NCBI RefSeq assembly: GCF_000384255.1
Contig: NZ_KB913035.1
Span: 2,495,093 to 2,559,092, forward strand
Length of the DNA stretch: 64,000 nucleotides
Direction: 5' to 3'
From: Methylotenera mobilis 13
GTDB lineage: Bacteria; Pseudomonadota; Gammaproteobacteria; Burkholderiales; Methylophilaceae
Shown here piece after piece: positions 53,995 to 63,660 of this stretch (position 1 is its first letter; every line of letters begins with the position of its first letter). Under the pieces are notes generated by a model. That model saw only the letters and a list, made by a program, of their open reading frames with translations, was not told where the DNA came from and did not search any database. The position numbers and the translations under genes were made by a program.

Positions 53995-54285
53995 CTATTG
54001 ATCAACATACGTTCTATCACTATGCCCCAAATGACGCTCTGGGTCTACTTTATCACGCACCAACTGCTTAATCTCTTTCGCTTCAGGAAACCTTCCTGCC
54101 TCTTTTCTAGAGAAAATCAGCTCATCATTTAAAGTCACCTCAAATATGCCACCAGTACCTGGTTTGAGTGCGACACTATATAAATCCTGCTCAAATGTGG
54201 TCAGCAATTCCTGCGCTAGCCATGCGGCCCTCAATAACCAACGACATTGTGTGCAATAAGTGATTTGAACAATATATCTACTCAA
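53995..54285 (-). CDS. SelT/SelW/SelH family (Rdx) protein, Cys form
   Basis: 96 residues from TTG 54285. The thioredoxin-like Rdx motif is CTQC (TYCTQCRWLLRA), with FEVTLNDELIFSRKEAGRFPEAKEIKQLVRD (fragments). This is the cysteine homologue of the selenoproteins W/T/H; its bacterial function is unknown. The opening GGGAC is at fair spacing. It lies 75 bp upstream of the ferritin-like gene on the same strand. Confidence 0.87.
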   Translation of the reverse strand: MSRYIVQITYCTQCRWLLRAAWLAQELLTTFEQDLYSVALKPGTGGIFEVTLNDELIFSRKEAGRFPEAKEIKQLVRDKVDPERHLGHSDRTYVDQ

Positions 54286-54528
54286 TTTGTATGTCCCGAC
54301 TGATATAGTTTAATATGCCTAGTAAGCAATATAATAATGACACTCTGAAACTAAAAATTATTTTATAACTCATAGTTATCGATAGATTAAATGAATCTAG
54401 TGTAAATAGTGTTTATGTCATTTAATCTACATGGCTTATATATCGACTTAAAACAGATATCTAAGTTAGATTAAGATATTAAAGCATAAAATCAGCAACA
54501 GTTACTTTTGTTAGGACACCTTACATTC

Positions 54529-55974
54529 ATGCAAGTAAATAATAAACATCACCGGTTTACAAAAATTGGGCTAGTGGGCTCAGGTTTAATACTTGGTCTA
54601 ATGCTAAGCCTAACCTACTCTGCCGTCGCAGAGAAAATGGTTAAACCACAACTGCCGCTAGATGACCTGCGTGCTTTTGCCGAAGTGTTTGGCAAAATTA
54701 AAACTGATTATGTTGAACCTGTTGAAGACAAAAAATTAATTTCAGAAGCTATTAGCGGCATGCTTACTGGATTAGATCCTCACTCAACTTATATGGATCC
54801 AGATGCATTTAAAGACATGCAAGTTGCCACGCAAGGCGAATTTGGTGGATTAGGCATTGAAGTGGGTATGGAAGATGGCTTAGTGAAAGTCATCTCACCA
54901 ATAGAGGACTCACCGGCATATGGCGCTGGCTTAAAAAGCGGCGACTTGATTGTAAAGCTTGATGACACACCAGTAAAAGGCATGACCCTCAATGACGCAG
55001 TTAAACGTATGCGCGGCAAACCAGACACCCAAATTGTGTTAACAGTGGTGCGTAAAACTGAGACTAAACCGCTTAAATTCACGCTGACTCGCGCTATTAT
55101 CAAAAGTAAAAGTGTGAAATACAAACTCACAGAGCCAGGCTATGCTTACGCACGCGTTACGCAATTCCAAGAGCGCACTGGTGAAGATCTTGCAAAAGCC
55201 ATCAAGACCATGCATGACGAAAATAAAGGCGCTTTCAAAGGTTTTATTTTAGATCTTCGCAATGACCCAGGTGGTTTACTCAATGGTGCTGTAGGTGTAT
55301 CAGCGGCCTTCCTACCTAAAGGTGAATTAGTCGTGTATACCGAAGGTCGTGCACCTGACTCTAAAATGCAGTTAACTGCTGTGCCAGAAAACTATGTACG
55401 TGGTGGTGCCGCGAATGATTACATTCGTGACTTACCAGCAGATTTAAAAACTGTACCAATGGTGGTATTAATTAACAGTGGTTCAGCATCTGCCTCTGAA
55501 ATTGTGGCCGGCGCACTACAAGACCACAAACGTGCTGCAGTATTGGGTACGCAGAGTTTTGGTAAAGGCTCAGTACAAACCATTATGCCAATGAATAACG
55601 GTGCTGCGATCAAGTTAACAACAGCACGTTACTTTACGCCTAAAGGTCGTTCGATTCAGGCAAAAGGTATTGTGCCTGACTATATTGTTGAGGATGGCAC
55701 TGACCAGTCTGGCGCAATTCACGAGGCGGATTTATCTCGCCACTTATCGAACCCTAAAGATGGTGAAGCTAAAAAACCAGCAGATACAACAAACGCTGCA
55801 AAAGAAGCAGCAAAAGAGAAGTTGAATGAAAAGAAATTTGCAGAACCTAGCGCACCTATCGAGCCTGCAAGTAAAGATGACATTCAGTTTACTCAAGCGA
55901 TGAATCTGCTTAAAGGTTTGCCTGTGATTCAGTCTGCACCAGCAGTGAAAGCAGAAACACCTAAAGCTGAGTAA
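54529..55974 (+). CDS. Carboxy-terminal processing protease (S41 family)
   Basis: 481 residues from ATG 54529; in-frame TTG 54508 lacks an RBS at usual spacing, and AGGA at 54513-54516 is somewhat far from the ATG. It has an N-terminal membrane segment (about 12-32), a PDZ domain (about 85-165, containing EFGGLGIEVGMED and GDLIVKLDDTPV), and an S41 protease core with Ser in NSGSASASEIVAGAL and Lys in FGKGSVQT. The C-terminal ~90 residues are Lys/Glu/Ala rich. It is periplasmic and cleaves C-terminal tails. A terminator follows. Confidence 0.95.
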   Translation: MQVNNKHHRFTKIGLVGSGLILGLMLSLTYSAVAEKMVKPQLPLDDLRAFAEVFGKIKTDYVEPVEDKKLISEAISGMLTGLDPHSTYMDPDAFKDMQVATQGEFGGLGIEVGMEDGLVKVISPIEDSPAYGAGLKSGDLIVKLDDTPVKGMTLNDAVKRMRGKPDTQIVLTVVRKTETKPLKFTLTRAIIKSKSVKYKLTEPGYAYARVTQFQERTGEDLAKAIKTMHDENKGAFKGFILDLRNDPGGLLNGAVGVSAAFLPKGELVVYTEGRAPDSKMQLTAVPENYVRGGAANDYIRDLPADLKTVPMVVLINSGSASASEIVAGALQDHKRAAVLGTQSFGKGSVQTIMPMNNGAAIKLTTARYFTPKGRSIQAKGIVPDYIVEDGTDQSGAIHEADLSRHLSNPKDGEAKKPADTTNAAKEAAKEKLNEKKFAEPSAPIEPASKDDIQFTQAMNLLKGLPVIQSAPAVKAETPKAE

Positions 55975-56013
55975 GGTTAAACTTAAGACCAAGTTTTGTG
56001 CTTATTCGAAATC

Positions 56014-56044
56014 AAACCGCCTTGATTGTTAAGGCGGTTTTTTT
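56014..56044 (+). terminator. Rho-independent terminator after the S41 protease gene
   Basis: AAACCGCCTT (56014-56023) and AAGGCGGTTT (56031-56040) form a 10-bp stem with a GATTGTT loop, followed by a T-run. Confidence 0.93.
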
Positions 56045-56098
56045 ACAACGCTATACTGTTTAGTCAATGTTGAGATTGAAAAAGATTATAATCACACC

Positions 56099-57289
56099 AT
56101 GACGTTATCGCTTAAAGAATTAACCGCTGAAGCTGACCGCTGCGTTGCATGTGGGTTATGTTTACCGCATTGCCCCACCTATAGAAAAACAGGCTCTGAG
56201 GCAGACTCACCACGTGGTCGCATCCAATTGATTCGTGCTGTATCTCAGGATATTTTGCCTAACAACGCCCGCTTTAAAGAGCATATTGACCTATGTTTAA
56301 GTTGCCGCAGTTGTGAATCAGCATGTCCTAATAGTGTTAATTATGGCGCCTTAGTCGATACCACACGTGCGCTTTATATTCAAAAAAAGAGCCTCTGGTT
56401 GACTTTAGCAAAACCTTTTATTCGCCACCGTTACCTGAGTCAGGCCATCACGTGGCCGCTATGGTTAATGTCAAAACTGAATTTAATTAGGGTGTTAAAA
56501 CGTGTGATGCCAGCAGCAAAACTATTACCAACCATTCAAAAGCCGATGGTATGGCAATCAATATACCCAACAACTCAAACTACCCAAGGTGCGGTTAGTT
56601 TAGGTGCAGTCAGTTTGTTTTTAGGGTGTGCCACTAACGCTTTTGACAACCGCACACTCAGGGCGAGTATTTATGTATTGAATACCCTTGGCTATGATGT
56701 GCATATCCCTAATGCACAAACTTGCTGTGGCAGTATTGCCAGACAAGCTGGCGATGATATTGAAGCGAACAAGCTGATTAAAAGAAATGCAGAGAGTTTT
56801 AATACTGCCATGCCGATACTCAGCACCGCAAGTGGTTGTGGTGCCGGCTTAAAAGATTATCTCACCACACATCGCATAGAAGACATCAGTACTTTTTTAG
56901 TCACATGTGACTGGTCTAAGGCAGAAGTTGCGCCACTTCAAGAGCGCATTTATGTACAAGACCCATGCTCATTACGCAATGTGCTCAAAGCACAAAAAGC
57001 AGTATATGACCTACTAAAAAAAATACCAGGTGCAGACGTTCAGGCACTGCCCGGCAACAGCCAATGTTGTGGTGGCGCTGGCGCCTACTCTGTGACACAA
57101 CCTGAAATGGCTAATCAATTACTTAACGATAAGCTGGCAGCAATAATGGCCAATCAAGTCACAATACTTGCCACCTCTAATATCGGGTGCAGCCTGCATC
57201 TCAGTAGAGGTCTGGAGAGTGCGCACGTTAGTGCGCATGTGATGCACCCAGTTGAAATTATTGCAAAGCAAATGGGGTTTGATGCATAG
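56099..57289 (+). CDS. (Fe-S)-binding protein, glycolate oxidase iron-sulfur subunit (GlcF-like)
   Basis: 396 residues. Two ferredoxin-type motifs CVACGLCLPHCP and CLSCRSCESACP (residues about 17-75) are followed by two cysteine-rich CCG domains (GCATNAFD ... CCGSIARQAG, and CCGGAGAYSV). It would pass electrons from a flavoprotein glycolate/lactate dehydrogenase to quinone. No GlcD or GlcE is adjacent, so partners are elsewhere. It ends before coq7 on the same strand. Confidence 0.88.
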   Translation: MTLSLKELTAEADRCVACGLCLPHCPTYRKTGSEADSPRGRIQLIRAVSQDILPNNARFKEHIDLCLSCRSCESACPNSVNYGALVDTTRALYIQKKSLWLTLAKPFIRHRYLSQAITWPLWLMSKLNLIRVLKRVMPAAKLLPTIQKPMVWQSIYPTTQTTQGAVSLGAVSLFLGCATNAFDNRTLRASIYVLNTLGYDVHIPNAQTCCGSIARQAGDDIEANKLIKRNAESFNTAMPILSTASGCGAGLKDYLTTHRIEDISTFLVTCDWSKAEVAPLQERIYVQDPCSLRNVLKAQKAVYDLLKKIPGADVQALPGNSQCCGGAGAYSVTQPEMANQLLNDKLAAIMANQVTILATSNIGCSLHLSRGLESAHVSAHVMHPVEIIAKQMGFDA

Positions 57290-57397
57290 CGCCCAAAGTA
57301 GTATTGATACCCCTGATGAGGCTTGGTTCGTCAACATTAAAACGGCTAAATCAGGCGCCAACCAAATACTAGCCTCACCTGAACAATTAAGCGTAGA

Positions 57398-58042
57398 ATG
57401 ACTTTTATGAACAGATTACTCACGACAGACAAATTAATTTGTGCGTTTGACACTGGGTTACGCACCTTGTTTGCAAAACCACATAGCGAACGTGCACACC
57501 CTGATGCGGGTCTTGAAGAACCTCTGCTAAATGAACAAGAAAAGAAGCACGTCAGCGCACTGATGCGCATTAACCATACCGGTGAAGTCTGTGCGCAAGC
57601 ACTATATAGCGGCCAAGCACTGACTGCAAAAAATGCAGCCACTAGCATCACTATGCAGCAAGCTGCACGTGAAGAAACCGAGCACTTAGCATGGTGTGAA
57701 TCACGTATTGAAGCCCTTGGCGGACACACTAGTGTGCTCAATCCACTGTTTTATGCTGGTTCATTTGCGATTGGTGCTGCTGCAGGGGCGTTAGGCGACA
57801 AATGGAGCCTAGGCTTTCTAGAAGAAACTGAAAAACAGGTGGGGGCACACTTGGCAAGCCATCTTGATCAACTACCTATTGCGGACGAAAAATCTCGCAA
57901 AATTATTGAACAAATGCAAACAGACGAGGCCAAACACGCTAACGATGCAAAACAACAAGGTGCAGCAGCATTGCCACTCCCAGTTAAATTTTGTATGAAA
58001 AAGATGTCCGAACTCATGACCAGCACAACTTATCACATCTAA
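57398..58042 (+). CDS. coq7: 2-nonaprenyl-3-methyl-6-methoxy-1,4-benzoquinol hydroxylase (Coq7 family)
   Basis: 214 residues; a start at ATG 57407 is also possible. Di-iron ligands appear as NHTGEVCAQALY, EETEHLAWCE, EETEKQVGAH and DEAKHANDAKQQGA (fragments), with the amphipathic GGHTSVLNP segment. It catalyses the C6 hydroxylation in ubiquinone synthesis. It is followed closely by a DUF2322 gene on the same strand. Confidence 0.95.
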   Translation: MTFMNRLLTTDKLICAFDTGLRTLFAKPHSERAHPDAGLEEPLLNEQEKKHVSALMRINHTGEVCAQALYSGQALTAKNAATSITMQQAAREETEHLAWCESRIEALGGHTSVLNPLFYAGSFAIGAAAGALGDKWSLGFLEETEKQVGAHLASHLDQLPIADEKSRKIIEQMQTDEAKHANDAKQQGAAALPLPVKFCMKKMSELMTSTTYHI

Positions 58043-58061
58043 TTATTTTTAAGGTTACACA

Positions 58062-58379
58062 ATGCAAAAATTTAGCGACGTACTACAGACTCTTGATGAT
58101 GCCTCAAACGTAGCGCGTATCGAGCTTTACAACCAAGACGGCAGCTCAGCAGGCGTCATTGAAAACAAACCAGGCAGCCAAGGTTCAATCAAGGTGTATA
58201 GCCATTTAGCTCGTATGTATGGCGAAATCTCTTTAGATGCTGCGGTAGAAGGCTTAAGCTTATATGCAGAGCACACAGAAGATGCTGAGAACTGCCCTGG
58301 CAAGCATCCAAACGTAGATAGATTATTGAATATTTTAGAGGATGAACAACCACTCACAGTGAAAGTCATTGAGTCATAG
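58062..58379 (+). CDS. DUF2322 family protein
   Basis: 105 residues. The family pattern, as I remember it, is matched: DDASNVARIELYNQDG, IENKPGSQGSIKVYSHLARMYG, AVEGLSLYAEHTEDAENCPGKHPNVDRLL (fragments). No function is known. AAGG lies before ATG 58062. It is co-oriented with coq7, 19 bp apart. Confidence 0.78.
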   Translation: MQKFSDVLQTLDDASNVARIELYNQDGSSAGVIENKPGSQGSIKVYSHLARMYGEISLDAAVEGLSLYAEHTEDAENCPGKHPNVDRLLNILEDEQPLTVKVIES

Positions 58380-58509
58380 ACTAATCTATATTTTCACTTA
58401 ACGATTCTTTTGCTTGGCTGATGCGTGTGAGTGTTTGACCAATGCTACCTGATTGCTGCGGCCCTTATACTAACACTGCATAACTTATTACAAATTCAGC
58501 ACCTGGATC

Positions 58510-58566
58510 TTGTTAATTCCATGCCTTGCTAATTCTAGGCTTTGTTAACTTTAAATCTTGTTAATT
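58510..58566. repeat. Four 16-bp-spaced TTGTTAATT direct repeats
   Basis: TTGTTAATT (58510), TTGCTAATT (58526), TTGTTAACT (58542) and TTGTTAATT (58558) start exactly 16 bp apart, at the 3' end of the TolC gene. The last copy covers the TolC stop codon. The intervening bases differ. Confidence 0.8.
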
Positions 58567-60366
58567 AAAATCTAACTTACTGTAGCCCAACAGCGTTCCT
58601 GTCGCATAGGCAGTATCAATCAGTGCAACTTGATAGTCAGCGATGGCACGGACTTCCTTAGCTTGCGCTTCACCTAGACGAGTAAGCGTTTCTAACACTT
58701 CGGTCATCGTGCGCAAGCCCTCATTGAACTGTTTGAGTTCTGCTTCATAATTAAGACCTGCGATAAGCACTTGTTGTCTAGCAGCTAAAATACGTTGCCA
58801 ATTTTGGTCAACATAATCTAAGGCATCGTAAATTTCTTTTTTTACCGTTAATATTTGTAGGGATTTGGTCGCTAAACGCTGATTACGCTGTTGTACAGCG
58901 TAATCTAGCTGTGCTTTTCTTGCTTCGTTGGTCATCGGCATTTCAAACTTCAAACCAATTGACCAATCATTAAAATCACCGTTCAGGACGTTTCTGTAAT
59001 TCTGCCCAAAATTGCTGTTGGTATTTGAAAGCGCACCATATTGATAGTCCAAACTAAATAATGGAAGGGTCTGATTCTCAAGATAATCAATTTTGGTGAG
59101 ATCAGCGGCCAATTGAATCTCCTGCTCTAAAAGCTCAACACGACCAGACAATGCATCGTCTAACAACTTGTTTCGGTTAAAATCATATTTAAGCAAACTA
59201 GGCTGTGTAGCAGGAACTAAAGTACCGGTTTGAATGGTATCTTCCGCCATCTCATTCATATAAAAACGCAATTGGCGCTGTGCTAATTTAAGATTGGTCT
59301 CAGCTACAATTAAGGCGTCCATTCTATCGGCAACCCCAATTTCTGCACGATTAATCTCTACCGCAGCACTCAAACCCTCTCGAACACGATGTTTGACCAT
59401 GCTTAGATTTTGATTGGCATACTCGAACTGCTGTCGCCTTACATCTAACTGTCCCCATGCCTCATATAACGCCCAATAAGCTTTATCAACGATCGCAATC
59501 ACTCGTATTGATTGTAATCTAGTTTTAAGCTGTACAGCTTGCTGTGAGTATTCCGCAATACGAATGCTAGCTTCATTCACTTTAACGCCAGCATTTCTTA
59601 GCAACGGTTGACTCATTGAAAAGCGCATCGCACTTCTGTACTCATCACTATCAAACCGCCCCCTGCTCGACTTATTTTCTAGCGGAGAGCTTAATGTGAC
59701 AGAACCGCCTGTGCGTAGTGGTATTCTGATCCCAGCTTCGAGTGAAAGGCTTCGTTTATCTTGCTCTACAGTACTAAGCTTTACTTGCTGACCATCTAAA
59801 CTGGCATTATCAGACTTAAACTCGACGGTATCTCCTGACATTTTGGGAGAGTCTATTTCCCCATATTTTGCATAGGCAAAAATAATGTTGTCGAACTTTG
59901 CTTGCTCCTCACGCACTTCTGCGCCTGAAATCAATGGGTCTATTTGTGCAACTTTAATAGTTAAATTATTTTTAAGGGCTTTGGTCCGTACATCTGCAAT
60001 CGTAAGTGATTGAGTCGTCTGTCCAGAGATGGTTGAAGCAAGTTGACTAGTATCTCCTGCATGATCTACTGCATTCAATGCCTTACCTATGTCTATCTGA
60101 AGTGGTTTAATTGCAGCTTTTTCTCGTTTAGCGTTGTACTCATGAATAGCATCATTAAGTTTGACTGGAGGAGTCACCGAATAATCATCTAGCGATAGTC
60201 GTTCATCTAACCTTAACCTTTGATTAGCTTTTTCTGTCATCAAGCTTGGATTAGCCTCTTCTGCGCATAATGGTTGAGCTAATAAACTCACACTAAAAAT
60301 GACTGACCTCAAAAGAAAGTAATTTCTAGCGCTTAGTTGAATATGTTTGCTGGCATCCATCGTCAT
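58561..60366 (-). CDS. TolC family outer membrane protein
   Basis: 601 residues with an N-terminal signal peptide (about 13-35). It has an outer-membrane efflux protein fold with two OEP halves (VRTKALKNNLTIKVAQIDP, SQPLLRNAGVKVNEASIRIAEYSQ, LNYEAELKQFNEGLRTMTEVLETLTRLGEAQ, in fragments). It is the outer-membrane channel of a type I secretion-like or efflux system. The ATG overlaps the HlyD gene stop by 4 bp. Confidence 0.92.
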   Translation of the reverse strand: MTMDASKHIQLSARNYFLLRSVIFSVSLLAQPLCAEEANPSLMTEKANQRLRLDERLSLDDYSVTPPVKLNDAIHEYNAKREKAAIKPLQIDIGKALNAVDHAGDTSQLASTISGQTTQSLTIADVRTKALKNNLTIKVAQIDPLISGAEVREEQAKFDNIIFAYAKYGEIDSPKMSGDTVEFKSDNASLDGQQVKLSTVEQDKRSLSLEAGIRIPLRTGGSVTLSSPLENKSSRGRFDSDEYRSAMRFSMSQPLLRNAGVKVNEASIRIAEYSQQAVQLKTRLQSIRVIAIVDKAYWALYEAWGQLDVRRQQFEYANQNLSMVKHRVREGLSAAVEINRAEIGVADRMDALIVAETNLKLAQRQLRFYMNEMAEDTIQTGTLVPATQPSLLKYDFNRNKLLDDALSGRVELLEQEIQLAADLTKIDYLENQTLPLFSLDYQYGALSNTNSNFGQNYRNVLNGDFNDWSIGLKFEMPMTNEARKAQLDYAVQQRNQRLATKSLQILTVKKEIYDALDYVDQNWQRILAARQQVLIAGLNYEAELKQFNEGLRTMTEVLETLTRLGEAQAKEVRAIADYQVALIDTAYATGTLLGYSKLDFN

Positions 60367-61679
60367 TTTTTATCGTACATTACTTTTTCGTTAGGATACG
60401 TCTGTAGCTCTGGAATTCTTGCCGGGAATCCATTGAGCAAACGCCATATCTCATAACCAATCGTTACATTTTCTAATAATATCCAACCCTTAGCACTAAT
60501 CCCCTGCCTTAAAAATCTTGCCGAGGGCCAGTCCGGGTAGTTCTCATCAGGAACCACCATGACTCTAAAACTACCTGTGCCATTATCTGTAGGGTCTACG
60601 AAAGAGACTTTTCCTGAAAACGTACCAATCCCTATCTTTGCCCATCCTGGCACTTGAATTGCAGGCCAGCCTTCAAACTCAAGCCTCACTGAAGTATCCG
60701 TCGTAATAAGAGGTGCATCACGCCCATCTACCCAAAGCTCTACCGCCCTTGCATTCGTTTCGGGCAATATCACAAGCAAGGGCTGTCCTTGAGAGATCAT
60801 TTGTGACTGAGAGTTAACTGGGAGCCTAAAGATGGTACCCGCTCTAGGCGCAACAATTCTCTGCATATTTTGGCGTGATAAGTTGATTTCTGAGCTTGTT
60901 AAACTGTTTTGACTATCAGCCAACTCCCCTTTGATTTTATTAATGACAGCCGAACTAGAATCTAGTGATGCCTGAGTATCTGCGCGTATTTGTAGGATTT
61001 CGGCTTTGGCTGACTGTGCTTCTGCTTTTGCAGAATTATGTTGAGCTTGTGCGCTAATTAAATTGCGATGGGCGATAATCAGATCCCTTTCTGCAACCTC
61101 TAAATCACGTTTAGACACTAAGCCATCGACAAACAAACGTTGCATACGGTTACTTTGAAACTCAGCTGCATCAGCTGTGGCTTTTGCAGCGCTAATCGCT
61201 TCAGTCGTGGAAAGTATTTTTTGATTAGCCACATCTAACTTGAATCGTGCCGCAGAAATTTTTGCATCCCGCGAGCTCATTAAGTTCTGTTGCTGTATTT
61301 GGTAGGACTTCAGCTCATCTTGTTTCGCATTTAATTTAGTTTGGAGATTGTTTCTTTGGGCTTCCAATCTGTCTTTGAACATAGGGTCAATATCACTTAC
61401 TTCGAGTAAGACATCCCCTTCTTTAACAACGCTACCTTCTTGAACATACCACTTACTGATTACCCCACTAACAGGCGCATCAATCGTTTGCACTCTTTCA
61501 GATGGCGAAAATGCGGTGACTTTCCCGATCGCCGTCACATTCTGTTGCCAAGGAAGAAACATCGCAATAATCGGCAAAGCAAAAAACAATATCGCAAGAA
61601 TTTTCACATAACGAACCACAAACTCCGGCGTTTCCGTTGCTACTAGGGCATCATTAAACACTTTATTATCCGCACTCAC
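60363..61679 (-). CDS. HlyD family periplasmic adaptor
   Basis: 438 residues. One membrane segment (about 28-46), a lipoyl/barrel-sandwich region (IDAPVSGVISKWYVQEGSVVKEGDVLLEVSD, fragments), a long coiled coil (about 95-290), then RIVAPRAGTIFRLPV and a C-terminal beta domain. It links the inner-membrane ABC protein to TolC. GTG 61679 is the start; it overlaps the ABC gene stop by 4 bp. Confidence 0.92.
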   Translation of the reverse strand: MSADNKVFNDALVATETPEFVVRYVKILAILFFALPIIAMFLPWQQNVTAIGKVTAFSPSERVQTIDAPVSGVISKWYVQEGSVVKEGDVLLEVSDIDPMFKDRLEAQRNNLQTKLNAKQDELKSYQIQQQNLMSSRDAKISAARFKLDVANQKILSTTEAISAAKATADAAEFQSNRMQRLFVDGLVSKRDLEVAERDLIIAHRNLISAQAQHNSAKAEAQSAKAEILQIRADTQASLDSSSAVINKIKGELADSQNSLTSSEINLSRQNMQRIVAPRAGTIFRLPVNSQSQMISQGQPLLVILPETNARAVELWVDGRDAPLITTDTSVRLEFEGWPAIQVPGWAKIGIGTFSGKVSFVDPTDNGTGSFRVMVVPDENYPDWPSARFLRQGISAKGWILLENVTIGYEIWRLLNGFPARIPELQTYPNEKVMYDKK

Positions 61680-63337
61680 GCTAGTTCACCATCTTGCTGA
61701 TTTAATAAAATCGTATGATTGAATTGATTCGCGATATGTTCAAAACGAGTCGCGACTACCAGCATCCAATCTGCCTGATGAACTTTCAAAAGATTGAGCA
61801 CTGAGCCCAACTCAGGACTAGTTAAATTATCTAATAGGCCATCTATAATCAGTAAATTAGGTTTACCGACAATCGCTCGAGCTAACATTAAACGTTGAAT
61901 TTGTGTTGTGGACAAAGGCGCTCCAAAAGCAGTCAGCTGAGTATCAAGGCCATTTTCTAAATTAGTGAGATCCTCCAACAACCCTAACTCATCTAAGATT
62001 TGGTTAATATTGTTTAAAGTAATATGCTCCCTATCGAGCACAATATTTTCAATAATAGAACCCTCAATTACCTCAACTCTGCCAGCAATACCAATCGCAT
62101 TTCTAAGGATGTTTTGATTGAGTTGTCTTAAGTCATTTCCATTAAATTCAATGCGACCAATGGATGGTTGTCTGAGCCCTGTGAGCATGCCGATTAAAGT
62201 GGTTTTGCCTGCACCAGACTCACCTAAAATAGAAACACTTTCACCTTGATTGAGTTTAAAACTTACGTTCTTAAGCAACTTAATTTTTTGAGAATAGTTG
62301 AATGAGATATTAAATGCCTCAACCTCGGTTAAACCAGTTGTAGGAATAGAATAGGTTCCGATAGTTTCTTGAGGCAAATCCTCCAAAAAACCAATCTTAT
62401 CAAGTGCAGCCAACATATCGTAAAAATACTCAAGCTTGCTGATAAAACGAACAAACGCCGCCAGTACGCCAAATATAATAAGCTCTGCTGCAACAAATTG
62501 GCCTAAATTAATTTGCCCTGTAATCACAAGCCCCCCACCTAAGGCCAGCATTAATGTGCCAACAATTGCGTATAGGGTCACAGCGCCGATATTCTGAAAA
62601 AGCAAAGTCCTGAAGTGTTCTTTTCGTTTTTTTGTGTAGAGATTCGCTAAATCATTGCTTAAACGATTAGCACGCGCTAATCCATTAAAAAATTTAAAAA
62701 CATAAAAATTTCTGGCAATCGTTTCCAACCATGCCGCTGTTGCATACTTTGTTTTAGATTCATCGATAGCTGTATTAATCCCATTTCTACCTAATACAAA
62801 AATAATAAATGCCAGTAAAGCTAACAACACAAATACAATGATTGCAAAATAGAGACTATAAAAAATTAAAATGACACTCCCGATAAAGCCTTGTAAGAAG
62901 GCTGCTAGGCTAACGGTAAGAAGTGTGGCTGCGGATTTTTGAACCGTGCTGATATCAAAAAATCGATTCATTAGTTCAACTGGGTTACTGTTGTCATACA
63001 CCGACGCATCAACACCCTGACCATTTTTAGCGGCATTGATTGCAGTTCTCACAAACAATCTTCTCTGTATGAGCTCTACCACATAGGCTTCAAACACATA
63101 GAGTGCACCAGACAACAGCAGCAACACAAACAATATTAACGACACCACAAAAAGTGGCTGTAAAAGCCCACCCATCGTGACTATGTTGACAAGTGCCTGC
63201 ACTGCAATTGGCGTTGCGATACCAAGCACTCCGTACCCAAAAGTGAGCACAACAAGTAGGTTAATGTCTTTTCTCTCTAGAGATAAAAGATCAAATAACC
63301 TTTGTATTGGTTTTTTCTTATTGGTGTTATTTTCCAT
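61676..63337 (-). CDS. ABC transporter permease/ATP-binding fusion with degenerate ATPase motifs
   Basis: 553 residues from ATG 63337; GTG 63346 also possible. The N-terminal ~300 residues form an ABC exporter membrane domain of six segments, without a peptidase domain. The ATPase domain has an intact Walker A (GESGAGKTT). The other key elements are altered: the Q-loop Gln position reads GR in IGIAGRVEV, the LSGGQ signature reads LSTTQ, the catalytic Glu is Gly (LLIIDG), and the H-loop His is Thr (VVATRFEHI). Hydrolysis is likely impaired or unusual. It belongs to the sbtA-sbtB-ABC-HlyD-TolC run. Confidence 0.88.
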   Translation of the reverse strand: MENNTNKKKPIQRLFDLLSLERKDINLLVVLTFGYGVLGIATPIAVQALVNIVTMGGLLQPLFVVSLILFVLLLLSGALYVFEAYVVELIQRRLFVRTAINAAKNGQGVDASVYDNSNPVELMNRFFDISTVQKSAATLLTVSLAAFLQGFIGSVILIFYSLYFAIIVFVLLALLAFIIFVLGRNGINTAIDESKTKYATAAWLETIARNFYVFKFFNGLARANRLSNDLANLYTKKRKEHFRTLLFQNIGAVTLYAIVGTLMLALGGGLVITGQINLGQFVAAELIIFGVLAAFVRFISKLEYFYDMLAALDKIGFLEDLPQETIGTYSIPTTGLTEVEAFNISFNYSQKIKLLKNVSFKLNQGESVSILGESGAGKTTLIGMLTGLRQPSIGRIEFNGNDLRQLNQNILRNAIGIAGRVEVIEGSIIENIVLDREHITLNNINQILDELGLLEDLTNLENGLDTQLTAFGAPLSTTQIQRLMLARAIVGKPNLLIIDGLLDNLTSPELGSVLNLLKVHQADWMLVVATRFEHIANQFNHTILLNQQDGELA

Positions 63338-63354
63338 GCAGCTCACTTAATTAA

Positions 63355-63648
63355 TTAATGTATTATCCATTGAGCATCTGATACTAAACACATCCCACCA
63401 TAACTTTTCAATATGGGGCGTAGTGACTCAATGATCGTAGTTAGCCGATTTTCTGGGCAAGCAATCACAAACGTCACGTTTTCAAACTTTTCACCGAATG
63501 CCAAGTCACCTCTTGCCCCCCTCTCACCATATCCGCCCACATGGTTGTATATGGTGTAGTTGAATATATTGACAGCTTTTAAGGTGGAAATCACTCTTTG
63601 CTTTTCAACAGCTTCAATGACAAGCTCAATTCTTTTAACACTAAACAT
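63355..63648 (-). CDS. PII-like protein, SbtB type
   Basis: 97 residues of the PII superfamily: RIELVIEAVEKQRVISTLKA, T-loop-like GGYGERGARGD, FVIACPENRLTTIIESLRPIL (fragments) and GGMCLVSDAQWI. It sits 12 bp after an SbtA-like transporter gene, so it is probably the SbtB regulator that binds adenine nucleotides and controls SbtA. The C-terminal disulfide pair of cyanobacterial SbtB is not seen. Confidence 0.87.
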   Translation of the reverse strand: MFSVKRIELVIEAVEKQRVISTLKAVNIFNYTIYNHVGGYGERGARGDLAFGEKFENVTFVIACPENRLTTIIESLRPILKSYGGMCLVSDAQWIIH

Positions 63649-63660
63649 GATAAAACAACC

